In this document: piece after piece, positions 34,210-45,589 of the stretch
Layout of the letters: the number at the start of each line of letters is the position of its first letter
How positions within the stretch are numbered: position 1 is the first letter of the stretch
Assembly: GCA_964030475.1 (NCBI GenBank)
Contig: CAXIPT010000005.1
Coordinates: 3,562,097-3,626,096, forward strand
Source of the DNA: Tethya wilhelma
Taxonomy: Eukaryota; Porifera; Demospongiae; Tethyida; Tethyidae
Direction of reading: 5' to 3'
Length of the DNA: 64,000 bases
The notes under the pieces: model-generated
The model's input: the letters and a program-made list of their open reading frames with translations, nothing else
Told to the model about the DNA's origin: nothing
The model's database searches: none
Made by a program: the position numbers and the translations under genes

Positions 34210-36950
34210 AGTGGGATCAAAACCATTAGTAAGTGTATTTGTACTTTGAATTTTATTGTTTATGCAATAATACTGATGTATGCTCAGTGCTGGTGACATC
34301 GCGCACCGGTGGCAAAATATGAACTAACTTAGCGCTCGCATGTTTGGCAAGCAAAGGGGGGGGTGGGCTCGAGCCCGCCCAGCCCTATGCTAGGTACACC
34401 CCTGAACACAGTAGGTGTTATGAGGTATTGGATACTACTTGGTTTGAATAGAGTACTAGGTGACAGGGACAGCTACAGAGCACTATCCAACTTAGATACC
34501 TATGCATTTATTAAGAGGTATCCTTAGGTATAAATAATTCATGAGCAAAACTACCAAATTTCATTGGGTACTTAATAGTATTTAAATTTGTTTTGTCTAT
34601 TTCTTTGGGTTTTAGCAAAACTGTGTCTAACTATTATTGAGGCACTTTCATAAAATTTAGACACTGCTTCTCTATCTTGCTTCTCTACACTTTTCAAGAG
34701 TATGTATTCTTTTACTATTTTCCTTGATCTGGCTCCTCTCTGTATTTAAAAGCATGTACTAATTGCTGACTAAGTAATTAAATTGACTAAGTAAAATCGT
34801 AATTGTTATCGTTCTAGCAAGTACTTTTGATGCAATATGGAATGGGCTGGCAAAGGACTATGCAAAAATTTGTCATTAAATGCAATAGGTATGCTAGAGC
34901 TCCATTCATGCTTTTTCTGTACTTCCTATGAACTCTCACTATTGCTATATAATATTATCACTTTTAGATACAGTAGGTCCTATATTGCGTGGAACAGGCA
35001 GGGGATTTATTTGTGGGAAAGTCTAGTTTTCGGTTAAATGACGTGTTTACTATGGGTACTTAGATTAATTGATTTAAAAAGATAAAGTACTTGAGCTCTT
35101 ATGGACAGCTTGTAGTAGGAGTTATACATGTTTACACACTTCAGTACTTGAATTTGTAGTTCTAATTTTTAGGATGTGATCTAAACTACAATTGTCACAC
35201 AAGTAGAAACACTATAACAAGCTGCAGCCTAGGCCAGTCTCTTAGCCTATGGAAATTAGATGGCACTGTCCAAGTGAATTCTCAGGCTGATGTTTGTACT
35301 AAGATTTCAATCAAATCTTTCATCTCTCTTTCTCACTTTGTCTTTGCCACATTCTTTATTCATGACAAGTCCACTTGGTGATTAGGAGAGTATTTGTCGA
35401 AAAGCTTCTAAAGCTGACATTGCTGAAGGTATAATTCTACTGGCAAAAATGTTTTGATTTGAGACAATATAATCTTTTGAATCTATTTTACAGGTTGGGC
35501 ATGTATGTTAACTACCAGGTTGATCCTACAGTTGCAAGTGGCACTTTTAGCCAGCACATAGGAAGCAGTTTATCTTGGCTGCTGTACTATTGTGGTGTGA
35601 ATGTATCAGCACTCCATTGTTATCTTCTCTCTCATAATTATATCACAAGTTATCAGTAATATTTATCAATCATGGAGAATCTCTTCATCAGATTGGGATA
35701 GGGAATTCTGACCCACATTTTTTTGCTCTACGATCCTTAAAGATAACGTGTTCTGAGATGTCAGAGATTTGAATACCATCAGTTTATAGTATTATCAATG
35801 ATTGCTAGTATACAATTTGACAGTAGGTAAAATGTTCAATGTTGAACAGGTATTATTTTTTAATGTGAACATTTGTGGCAGCAAGTGTAGATTCTCAACA
35901 ATCTATTACAGTAATTGTGAGCTGCTAACAACAAGCTGAAGTCAACGAAGATCTCAACTCATGTACATTAAAGACTGGGAGTAACGCGCACACGCGCAAT
36001 GCGCTAAACGAGGAATGTTTATGCAAATTTCAACATGAATGTCACGTGTGCAAGTTAGAGCCTGTACTATGCCTACTTATTTAGAGCCAAATTACTAAAA
36101 GCAGTGATATTGCTCCAGAGCTCAAAGTTTACCTTTTGGACACCTAACAAATATACCTCAAGGAGATAAGTAAACCGTTGTGTTGGCAGGAGAGGCTGGG
36201 CACGAGACTAGATAGATATAGCTGGTAAAAGTTCTTATGGTTATTTCTTACTGAAGAATGGTAGCCTTGTCTCCTCCTGATAATTTAGAGTAACCAAGTA
36301 GGGAATACTTTCTAACAACTTAATTCTTGGATCCTCATGACCGCTTTTTGCAAAATGTACCCGTGAACTGCTTTTGTTTACGTGTACTACGTGGCTACTA
36401 ATTAATTAGTGGGTGTGGTTTGTAATGATTACCAGCTTCCTTATACAATGCAAATAATAAAATTGTTTGTGCATTGCAGCTAGGAGTTTTTTCAGGGAGG
36501 AGGTTGAAAGTTGACCATTTTCATGCTGCAGACCAGTCCTTAAATCACTTGAGAACAATCTATAACAGTATAACAACAAGCTCCAAGTCAACGAAGATCT
36601 CAACAATCTATTACAGTAATTGTGAGCTGCTAACAACAAGCTCAAGTCAACTCTGCACAGCATGTACCTCATATCAAGATACATTACGTGCTTTGAGTAG
36701 TAAGCAGCAGGCTTATCAAGCCACCTTTTTGAGTAGCGTTGTGAACTATTTTTTTCTTGCACCGTTCAAGCTTCTTTGGGTGTTTCATTGTAAACTATTT
36801 GTTGCCTAAAGTCTGTCTCTCAGTTCCAACTCAGATAGGTATAGGCCTTGACAAATGTTCTTAATTGTATTATTCTGTTCTAACTTCAAATAATTAGGCT
36901 ACTATCGCACAATCAGTCGAGAAAATGGCGTAAACTTGACGACGAATCAC
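34210..36950. other. non-coding stretch
   Basis: No recognisable gene. A GC-rich patch at 34,348-34,405 (GGTGGGCTCGAGCCCGCCC) looks like the end of a short element. The block CAATCTATTACAGTAATTGT with GAGCTGCTAACAACAAGCT occurs at 35,897-35,940 and again at 36,602-36,645, with another fragment at 36,560. ORFs of up to 118 codons here show no familiar motif. Confidence 0.4.
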
Positions 36951-36959
36951 ACAATGACA

Positions 36960-37620
36960 TGATATGGTGAAGATAGTTCAGACCCTGATGTTGCTTTCAA
37001 GAAACATTCCTGATTCATTTCAGCATATTTTAAACTCCAATGTGTGCAGCACAAGAGCAAGTGGGGCATCCAATCATAATTAAGTGGGCCCTTTCTGTAT
37101 GGCATCATTCTGAAAAAGCTTATGATACCATCCATGAGCAGACTCTTCAAGACGGTATGTACTTCATCAATAGTGAAGTTGGATTCTCAGCTGATGTAGA
37201 CCAGCCAGCAGTTGATAGATACAGCATGGGTTGACAGTTTGATGGAGTACCAGAAGCACTTTGTTCTTATCTTCGATGAGGAGGATCTTGTCTTTAGATG
37301 TACATGACATTATGTATGTTGAATAAATTGTCATACATTTGTTTTACTAATCCAGGTTGCGAGTCTTGCTCAGATTGAAGTGATCTTTCGAACTTCAAAA
37401 GAGTGTAATTCACTGTTCCAAGACAACAAGGTGCCTCCGGCCTTGGCAAAAACCACGTGAGTGGGCTATTTACCAACTTTCAGTTTCCTTATGTTCAGTT
37501 TGCATGTCAGAATCTCTCAGGGAATTCCATCTTTTTGGGAAGCTGTACGAAGGTTATCAACATTACTAATGTACAGCTGCAGCATGTACTTTGCCAACAG
37601 TGACACATTGACACATTGTG
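36960..37620 (+). pseudogene. P-element/THAP9-like transposase fragment
   Basis: Blocks in three frames follow one another. HPIIIKWALSVWHHSEKAYD lies at about 37,067, FSADVD at about 37,187, and HFVLIFDEEDLVF at about 37,255-37,295, with an Asp/Glu-rich motif where P-type enzymes keep a catalytic Asp. VPPALAKTT lies at 37,430, then GLFTNFQFPYVQFAC (about 37,470) and IPSFWEAVRRL (about 37,520). The order and the WK.ALS..H.S.KAYD and FPY.QF motifs resemble THAP9/P-type transposases as I recall them. Frame changes and a possible intron at 37,297-37,355 interrupt it, and no THAP finger is seen. Fragment only. Confidence 0.5.
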
Positions 37621-37635
37621 TGGTATTATGCTATA

Positions 37636-38735
37636 CAAGTGAAAAACATTGGAAATCTAATCAGACACAGAAATGGCTAAATTGCACGTTTCCAATGTTA
37701 GTAACTTGTTCATTCATAATTCTACAATTCACGTTTAAGTTTGTACGTGTATATAAATAGGTTGTGTAGCTGCATCGCCTGCTTGATACTGAAGTGAAAC
37801 ACATCTCAGTCATTTGGAGGTAGGAGCTGTATCATAAGATTTACCTGCCTTGCTTTATTATGATTAGTATTCACCTTCTAAGAAGAGCAACCAGGTATCG
37901 ACTTGCATTTGATTTCCAAATAATGCACACTTTTTGTGTGTGGGAAAGTGTTGTTAATTTGAACGCTCTTGTGGCTCATGAACTATGCATGATGTATAAA
38001 TTAATGGCTGCCATACGAAGAAGGTACTTTTCAGTGGCGTAGGGAGGGGGGGTGCTTTGGGTGCTCGAGCACCCCCTTTGCCGCTGACCGGAAGCGCAAA
38101 AATATTTAATAATTGGATTTATCAATAAGTAATAAAGCCTTTAGAATCACTTTTTCTTACTTGTTTGTTGTTATAAGCTATTTTCCAAGCTCATTTATGT
38201 CTAAGCTCTTGATAAACAAACTTCAGAACCGTTTAGTTCACGCTAGATTGCGCTCAGCAGTTTGCTTTCAGCAATAGTTCAAAGGTCACGATATCGATCA
38301 CGTGACCCAAAAGTGGGCGTGGCACCCTAAAATTTTCGGCGCGCTGCGCGCGCACAATTCTAGCACCCTCTTACTCTAAATCCTGGCTACGCCCCTGCTT
38401 TTTGCTAGCGACTCAATGAGAGACACGAAAAACTGATGACAAAAACAATTGAAGACTAGGTTCGTTCTTTCAAGAATCAGCTTCTGAAAGTGAATAGTCT
38501 CTGAGAAAAATTGAGCCAAGATAGAAGAATTAATAAAAAGTTAGAGAAAATTCGAGGTTGGCATAATTATTTTATTCGTTACTTTAGCAATGGTAACATT
38601 TTAGGCCATCAGAGAGAAAATGAGCTAAATAGTAACCTTTCAGTACCAAATGCTCAGTTTTTGCGGAGTTATTCACGTGAATATTTGTATTGCATTAATG
38701 GGCCATCCATGCCATTCCTGTGTACCCATACTGGG
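37636..38735 (-). repeat. family R repeat, full-length, with nested insertion
   Basis: Begins with a hairpin arm (ACATTGGAAATCTAATCAGA), carries the body (CTCAGTCATTTGGAGGTAGG, ATGGCTGCCATACGAAGAAG), and ends near 38,735 in a shortened palindrome. It is split at 38,032-38,397 by another element, which shows that R was there first. Confidence 0.75.
38032..38397. mobile_element. MITE with CAGTGGCGTAG ends nested in family R
   Basis: The left end CAGTGGCGTAG and right end CTACGCCCCTG are inverted. A 5-base duplication CTTTT flanks it (38,027-31 and 38,398-402). The interior includes GGTGCTCGAGCACC, a GC palindrome near 38,340 (GGCGCGCTGCGCGCGC) and matched GCACCC runs. 366 bases, no ORF. Confidence 0.65.
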
Positions 38736-39690
38736 ATCTGGAATATAGGTTGGGCTTGTATGAAGCAATGCTGATGGTGCTTAATTATCCTAACAGGAAA
38801 GATCTGTAACTGCAACAGGAGAAATTTGTGGGTAAGTCAAAACATGTGCACCACATGCATGCTGTGTTTAATATCTATACATGCACAATCTCTCTTTGAG
38901 TCACACTGAGAAGCTGTATCTGAAAAACAGTACAAGAATGAGAGTTGGCCAGGTATAAATTACAGGTACCTCACTTTATAGTGTAGGAATTAAACTATTG
39001 TGAATGAAACAAAATCATGCCATAGGTGGTGAGTACGACAGTTGCTGAGGTATTACTGTTGACTGGTGAAGAAGAGGTGAAGGCAATATATAGCTGACTT
39101 CATTGAACTTGTGGACAAGTTTTTTGGTTGTTTAAATGTCACTAACTTTGTCTCAGGGAAGCACAATCGTAATCAATTCCAGGATCCAATTCGGCTAAAT
39201 GATTTCCGATTGACAGTACAAAAATTAAATGCATAAATCTTTGTCAATGTTTTTATTAATAATTATCATAATATAGTGGCTAAAGGTTGATTTCTTGATG
39301 ATTGAGAAACTTCTGTTAATTCAAGACATGGCTTCAGCAAGACAAAGAAGAATAAAATGATGCTCAGTAAAGCTAGGCGTAAAGTTTACTGGTACAAACT
39401 AGAACTTAACTTGCTTTAACTATATCCCTGAGTAGTTGTCATCATAACCTGTATTATCAATGACAAAGCAGTTATTTTATAACTGATTGTATAAAACTTG
39501 GATATAAAGACTTATGATTCTTTGTTCAAATTTCAGCAGAGTGTTTTCATCGGTTCAGTTGAGCTACAAACTGGATCGTCAATACTGATTTGATACTTCA
39601 ACTCCCTCCACATGCTTGATGACAAGAGAAATGAAGATAATGATGACCATCAATTGGAAGGTTGAAAGTTTATGTATGAATTCAAACCTA
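38736..39690. other. non-coding stretch
   Basis: AT-rich sequence with no supported gene or repeat. GT-AG-like spacing around 38,800-39,150 suggests nothing that I could join into an ORF. Confidence 0.3.
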
Positions 39691-39695
39691 CACTC

Positions 39696-40020
39696 TCATT
39701 TTATGGTAGGGACTATAACTAGTGGGATCAAAGTGATCAGGGGGTGAGAGTTGTGCTTTGTTGTAACAAAGCCAATATTCTGCATGCGTGTGCTAGCTAG
39801 TACGCATGTGCATATGTATACGTGGAATTGTGGATGTGCATGGTGTGTTCCAGTAGCTCCCTGTCTACGAACAAGTACATTGAGGCTATCAGGCCATTGT
39901 GGCAAGCAGGATACAAAGCTGTTGATGTCTTGTGGCAAGTTGATGATACCGAGAGCACTCAGATGGATTGAAATGTTGTATGCTTGGAAAAGGTTCACCA
40001 CTGACACGTCGTACAATCAT
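39696..40020 (-). pseudogene. Helitron-associated domain fragment (DUF6570-like)
   Basis: A minus-strand frame contains GIINLPQDINSFVSCLPQWP and LNVLVRRQGATGTHHAH. The run from INLPQDI through SCLP to VLV.RQG recalls the domain found ahead of the Rep/helicase part in animal Helitrons. About 107 residues are open, then similarity fades; no Rep motif or helicase is nearby. The call rests on remembered motifs. Confidence 0.45.
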
Positions 40021-40030
40021 GTGCTCTAAG

Positions 40031-40530
40031 TCATTGTTGTTTCATCCTGTAGCCCAGATTAGTGGAAGTACAATTGGTGCAGTATGAGTCTGTGTGGTAC
40101 TTTCACTAATGGTAGTTGTTGCTCTTGTTCTACAGAAGCGGTATAATATGCTCATTGTTACTCCTTGCTCTCCTCCTACTTCTGCTTCTCAGCAGCAAGT
40201 AGCATGCTGCCTGCTCTCTGTGTGACGAATGCTCTCTTTTGCCTCAACTAATCTTCTTCATTCGTGTGAAGCACATAATTATTACTGTTAGAACTATGTA
40301 TTTGCAGGTACTGTACATTTTTTGCGGATTTTTGATTCTATGTATTTTACTGGTATTAAAGTTAGCTATTTTGCAGCCAAAGTGTTTATTGATGTTAGCA
40401 TAGTAGTAGACAAGGAGCCATGCATAGTCTGATCATATAGACCCTGTCCTTTAAAGGTTTCTGCCCATGGGGAACTAGAATTAAGAACTGGCACACTTTT
40501 GGTGGAACTTTGGAATGCTTTACCCGCATA
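40031..40530. other. non-coding stretch
   Basis: No gene recognised. The block at 40,429-40,485 repeats 33,912-33,975. Confidence 0.35.
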
Positions 40531-41485
40531 TGATATTCCCAGTACAGTAGTACTGGGTACATAAGAATGACACGGATGGCCCATTAGTGCAATACAAATA
40601 TTCACGCAAATAACTCTGCAAAAACTGAGCGCTTGGCACTAAAAGGCTTCTTAAGCTACTATTTAGCTCTTTCTCTTTCTAATGCGCCCTAACACATGGC
40701 CTAAAACCATCGCTAAAGTACCAAACTAAATTATGCCAAACCTCCAATTTTCTCCCATCTTCTTATTCTTCTTCTATCTTGGCTCAACTTTTCTCAGAGA
40801 CAATTCACTTTTAGAAGCTGATTCTTGAACAAACAAACTTGGTTTCTTTGAGGAGAGTCGCTTTTGCCATCGGTTTTTTGTGTCTCTCATTGAGTTGCTA
40901 GATACAAGGCGAAAAGCGCCTTCTCCATATGGCGGCCAATAATTTCTAAACATGAATTATTCATTAGCTAGCTAGCCTAACAACCCTTTCCATATTTAAG
41001 TGCTCGTTATTTGGAATCTATTGCACTTCTGTCCAGTGGGGAAGTTAATTTTAGCTAACAAGACACAAATATAATAGACATACTGAATCATGTTCAGCCT
41101 GGTGGTTCACAGTTTCAGCTGTCTGAAAGGATAGGGCTGTTGGCAAGTTCTCTGCTCAGGCTACTGAAAGACTTAGTTCCACTGATCATTGTAAACAATT
41201 ATTTAAAAAAAAATAGAACAAACAAGTACAAAAAACATTAAAAATGTAATGCAAACATAGGAATGGCCAATTAGTAAAAAAGTGATCAAACAAGATAGGA
41301 ATGGTTGTCAGATTGAGCAAGTTCATTCCTGTGTCTACAATGTCATTGAGCTAAGTAGGGATATGAACATATATGTGACACAGTGAAATGAACTCACTCA
41401 ATCTCACAATCATTCCTATCTTGTTTGCTCACATTTTTACGATTTGCTATGTTTGCATTACATTTTTAATGTTTTTTGTACTTGT
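40531..41485 (+). repeat. family R repeat, full-length, with terminal hairpin
   Basis: Starts with the palindrome CCCAGTACAGTAGTACTGGG, carries the common body (CTAAAACCATCGCTAAAGTA, GGCGAAAAGCGCCTTCTCCA), and ends in a complete hairpin at 41,222-41,485. The arms match CAAACAAGATAGGAATGGTT against its reverse complement. The hairpin arms are the 7.1-kb subtype, not the 19.4-kb subtype. Confidence 0.8.
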
Positions 41486-41877
41486 AAATATTAATATTCA
41501 GTTAGTACACAATATAAACCTATGAACACCGATTAAGTAGTATTGTAACTAACCTACTATGATGGATACTTCTACACAAAGTATTATCTCACTATACTCA
41601 ATTTGAGTTACTTACCTGTGCAAGCAGCTAAGCCAAGTCCTTCTACAACAGTCCATGATTCAAGCTCTACTGTTTCTAGATAACGCACACTACATGGGGC
41701 AGGATCAATGGGTGCAGTTTCTAAGCTAAGTGTTCAGAAGAGCACAAAAGCCTCAAATCTCAGAAACTATAGTGTTTTGCAAGATTCTACACAACAGATA
41801 ATTTTGATTCATGAACGTAAGTACCTTCTGTTTGAACCATAGAGCTGCCATTCTTCAGATAATCTAGTAACAGACAG

Positions 41878-41909
<32 letters not shown>

Positions 41910-43570
41910 CGACTACTGTATTCCTCTGCACGTGCTGAGGATTAATTATACGTACTTACAAAAAAATTGTGTCCACTGATCCAAGGCTTTTTATTCTTCA
42001 TCGTTTCCTACTTGTTATTATGTGCTTTATTTTTAACGTTTGATTTGTGTTTTCCTTTCGTTGTCTGTGCCACATTGTAGTATCTATGGTGTCCATCTCA
42101 AATAAGAACTAAAAATAACCATATCTCAATCGCGTGATTAGACTGTCAATCTTAAATTCTAAATTGAATTAATAAACCGTCCACCTCAACTTTCAATTCA
42201 GTTTGAATGAATAAACTGTGCCTCAAACTGTCAATCTGGGACTTTAGTGGCAATCGTTCACGAATAAGTGCAGATAAAAATTGTAACAAACTTCTAAATC
42301 TTCGATGAACTTTTATTTATTGAATTTTGTCAACAAAGTTATAGTAATTTCAATTATCATGCATGAATGGCTATAGTTTGAGGGGCCATTTAAGCTGACC
42401 AGGCAGTGTGACTTTAACCTCTTTCCCAGGCACCTTTGACCTGGAAAAAGACGTCAAAGGGGAGAGCCTGGGAATAAGGCAATGATCTGTTCAGCCTGAT
42501 CATAATAATTACATTGATATGACAATCTCAATTAAGACACTGATAGCATCATCTAAAGCTCTGACTCTCTGTAGCCTGAAACACTTTGAACTGTAACTGT
42601 GGTGATCAAAGTTCAAAAATTTGCAAGTACCAGGGTTGCAGCCAAAGCAAAGGCATAAGGGTATATACATCAGCCTCCTTTGCCCAAATTTACTTTGTTC
42701 ATATATTGGTCAATCTGTATATTCTAATCTGTGTAATAAATAGATGACGCTACAACAATGATCAGTGTAATTGTCATATTAAACTGTTTGCCAAAGACCA
42801 TAAGTGCATAGTTTAAAATGACCACAAGTATTTTGAGAATATCATAAGTTTTTTGACAATGACCATGCATATGAGTGACCATGAGTTTTGACAATGCATG
42901 ACCGTGGGTCATTTGACAATGACAATGCACATTTGTCCTATTTGGAATTCCATACTGATCTTAGTTAAACTTGTTTTGGGAACCAGCCGGCATTGGGCAG
43001 CAACTGCATTAGCACCTCTATGCAGGCCCACTCTTATGATCCTCCAAGCTAGCATTTGCACCTGCCAAGAAACTTTTGACTACTGTTTCAACTCTAGTAC
43101 ACTTCGACCCTACCAAAGAAATGTGCCTACTTACTGCTTGGTTTAGGCAGCATGCACACATTAAGTTTCCTCTTCATGCAGAAATCAACAAATGGTTTGA
43201 AGTCATTTGAGAAGGATCATGCTTCTTGCACAATCATTGAGCTTGCAGAAGTGCCACATCTTAGAATAGAATTGTTAATTTTTACTGATCTCAATCCTCA
43301 TGTCCCCATACTCAATGCACATCGATTAGACTATGTTATAGCTAAGGCAAGTGTCAAAGAATCACTAGCTTGAGTGTGGATGATGACTTGATCATTTATG
43401 GTTGCCATCTTGTAATCCAATCTAGTTTGTGACCAACTGCACATAGGTTGGCCTGGAATTGATAAAGACATCTTGTATGCGGTTAATTGCAAACACATAA
43501 TATATGTTTATATATATATGATATATAGTTATATGATGGGCTGAAGAAGCAAGTTATACCGGCCTTTATC
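41486..43570. other. non-coding stretch
   Basis: 41,735-41,945 is an inverted relative of 25,985-26,225 and includes a CA run at 41,877-41,907. 42,418-42,475 can fold (TTTCCCAGGC with GCCTGGGAA). 42,790-42,935 holds loose repeats of TTGACAATGACCAT. Frames at 42,898 and 43,152 could be fragments of an old coding element, but I do not recognise them. Confidence 0.35.
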
Positions 43571-43575
43571 TTATG

Positions 43576-44386
43576 TAATGTTACCTAGGAGATTCCAAAG
43601 TCTTACCAGAGTGGTGTAAATCCCTTTTAAAGAAATTTTGTAACCAGACTGTACTCTTTGTATTTAGTAAAGTGAAATTTTTTTGAGAAGAGTGATAAAA
43701 TGGTAAATATAATAGAAAATCAAGTCGAGATTACACTGAGTTGGCTAGAAATCAAAGTTGCTCCATGAAAAATGGTGACCACTACGATCATTGCTGTCAT
43801 TAAGTACACTTTTTCTTCAATGGAGCTAGGAGGAGATGAGAAAAATTCCGAATGCTGTGTACGTGAGAAGACTGCGCAACAGTTGATTTCAAAACTTGTG
43901 CAACTTGTTTATTTTCTGAAGGTGGATGTTGCTTTTCAGCACCATGCAAGGTATTGCTCCAGTTCATCATAGTCGAAAAAGTAGGAAGATCAAGCTCTTC
44001 AAAAAACTGGGAAAATCAATCAATACAATGCAGCTAGTCCTCTGAAATGTGCTGGAATACTGACTTTTAGCTTCATCTGTTGGCTTTTATACCCTTCTAG
44101 AACTATATTCTCATTGGTCCAAGCTACAGGCTTTGGAGGGAACTGTGTCAAACTAGGCTCTGATTGAATGATCAGATTAGTTTTGGAGGGAATTATGCAA
44201 CTCTGTATCACTGTTGATGAGTTAACTGAATAAAACCAGATAATAAATTTAAGTTGTAGCTATCCAAACACTTTAAGCACTGAATTTATGTAGAGAAACC
44301 TCAGTGTGCAGGTTTTATGTTATCATGTAATTAGCTGTATTTTACCACTCCAGTAAGACAATGGAATCTCCTAGGTAACATTTTAT
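43576..44386. repeat. inverted pair bounding an 0.8-kb segment
   Basis: AATGTTACCTAGGAGATTCC with TCTTACCAGAGTGGTGTAAA at the left is matched inverted at 44,341-44,386 (CTCCAGTAAGACAATGGAAT and CTCCTAGGTAACATT). It could be a TIR element or two MITE copies in opposite directions. No ORF between them shows a known motif. Confidence 0.45.
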
Positions 44387-44428
44387 AAATGTCAAAGAGC
44401 TGATACCCTTACTCAAGAGGCCATTTCT

Positions 44429-45006
44429 ATAGATTATGCATCCTATGGGGACATTAAGGTTAGTGTATTTTGAGTGGGTAGAGATTTAGCAGGAGCTAAT
44501 TTAATTAGTGGATTGTTGAGGGTGTATCCAAGATTACTATATCAAAAAATACAATTGAAAATAAAAGTGTTCAGGAGGTGCTGGAGATTATTTTCCTGCA
44601 AAAATTAGTGACCGGAAGCTGTCTTCGTACAAGTAGAGAATGTGTTTGTCAAAAGTGTATACCATAGTACAAAAAGCCTTCTACAGACTTGATGAGCAGT
44701 TTTTTTACTTTTTTTCAATGTACGTTTTTTTGTTCATCTGTTGTCTTTTAAGCTGCCTGGTGGTTGTTCCCTGTGAGTGAGTGGCAATGGCAGAAAAATC
44801 CATTTTAGAAAGCTACTAAATTTGACCTTTGACCCTTTGAGCAATAATGAGACATTAATTTTTAAGACCAAATCCTCTCAGCTTTGAGATAGTATTAAGA
44901 GTTTCTATGAGCCTATGAATATCATTACTGTTTTATTTTGATCCTAGCTTGCCCACTCAAAAACCTCTAACCTTAATTGATAATATAGTACGCATCATAG
45001 ATTTTA
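44429..45006. mobile_element. TIR element, about 0.58 kb
   Basis: The left arm (44,429-44,485, including TTAAGGTTAG and TTTTGAGTGGGTAG) pairs with the right arm 44,950-45,006 (GCCCACTCAAAAACC, CTAACCTTAAT, GCATCATAGATT). No coding sequence. Confidence 0.5.
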
Positions 45007-45298
45007 TTCATAGGCATGTTGTGGGAACTAACCTAAGTACACTAAGTTTCCCCTCAGCCTATACATGATATAATAATGAAGAATATGACGATATGGATAG
45101 TGAGTGATCTTCACAAGTAGGAATGTTTGGTTGTACACTGACAGAAGTCGGAAAAGGACATCTGTGATGTCACTTAAATAATAATCGTGATAATGCACAT
45201 TCTCCAACTGAATATTGCCTAAAACTGCAGAACAGTGTACTTAGTTTATAGTTCCCATGTTTTCTCCCAATGTGCCTGTGAATGAAGTACAACATACA

Positions 45299-45586
45299 GT
45301 ATACTATCAAGAGTGTATTAGGGAGAGTACGCAACTACATACATGAAGTATTGCAGACACGTTTTGACTGAATGACATCACAATCCATGTAAGTTAAGTG
45401 GGTGTCAAATGTGAATATCATTAAAGCAAAAGCAGGTGTGTATACCAGCTAGCAAGTTTGATGATATTCACATTTGACACCCACTTAACTTACACAGAAT
45501 GTGACGTCATTCAGTCAAAACGCGTGTGCAATACTTCATGTATGTTGTTGCGTACTCTCCCTAATACACTCTTGATACTATACATA
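45299..45586. mobile_element. foldback element with about 125-base arms
   Basis: The left arm 45,299-45,425 and right arm 45,457-45,586 are near-perfect reverse complements. For example, GAGTGTATTAGGGAGAGTAC and AAGTTAAGTGGGTGTCAAAT recur inverted. The loop is about 30 bases. It would form one long stem. Confidence 0.8.
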
Positions 45587-45589
45587 TGG

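Noticed and set aside
43152..43373. 73-codon frame with IELAEVPHLRIELLIFTDLN
   Set aside because: It looks protein-like, but I recognise no family and it lacks partners on either side.
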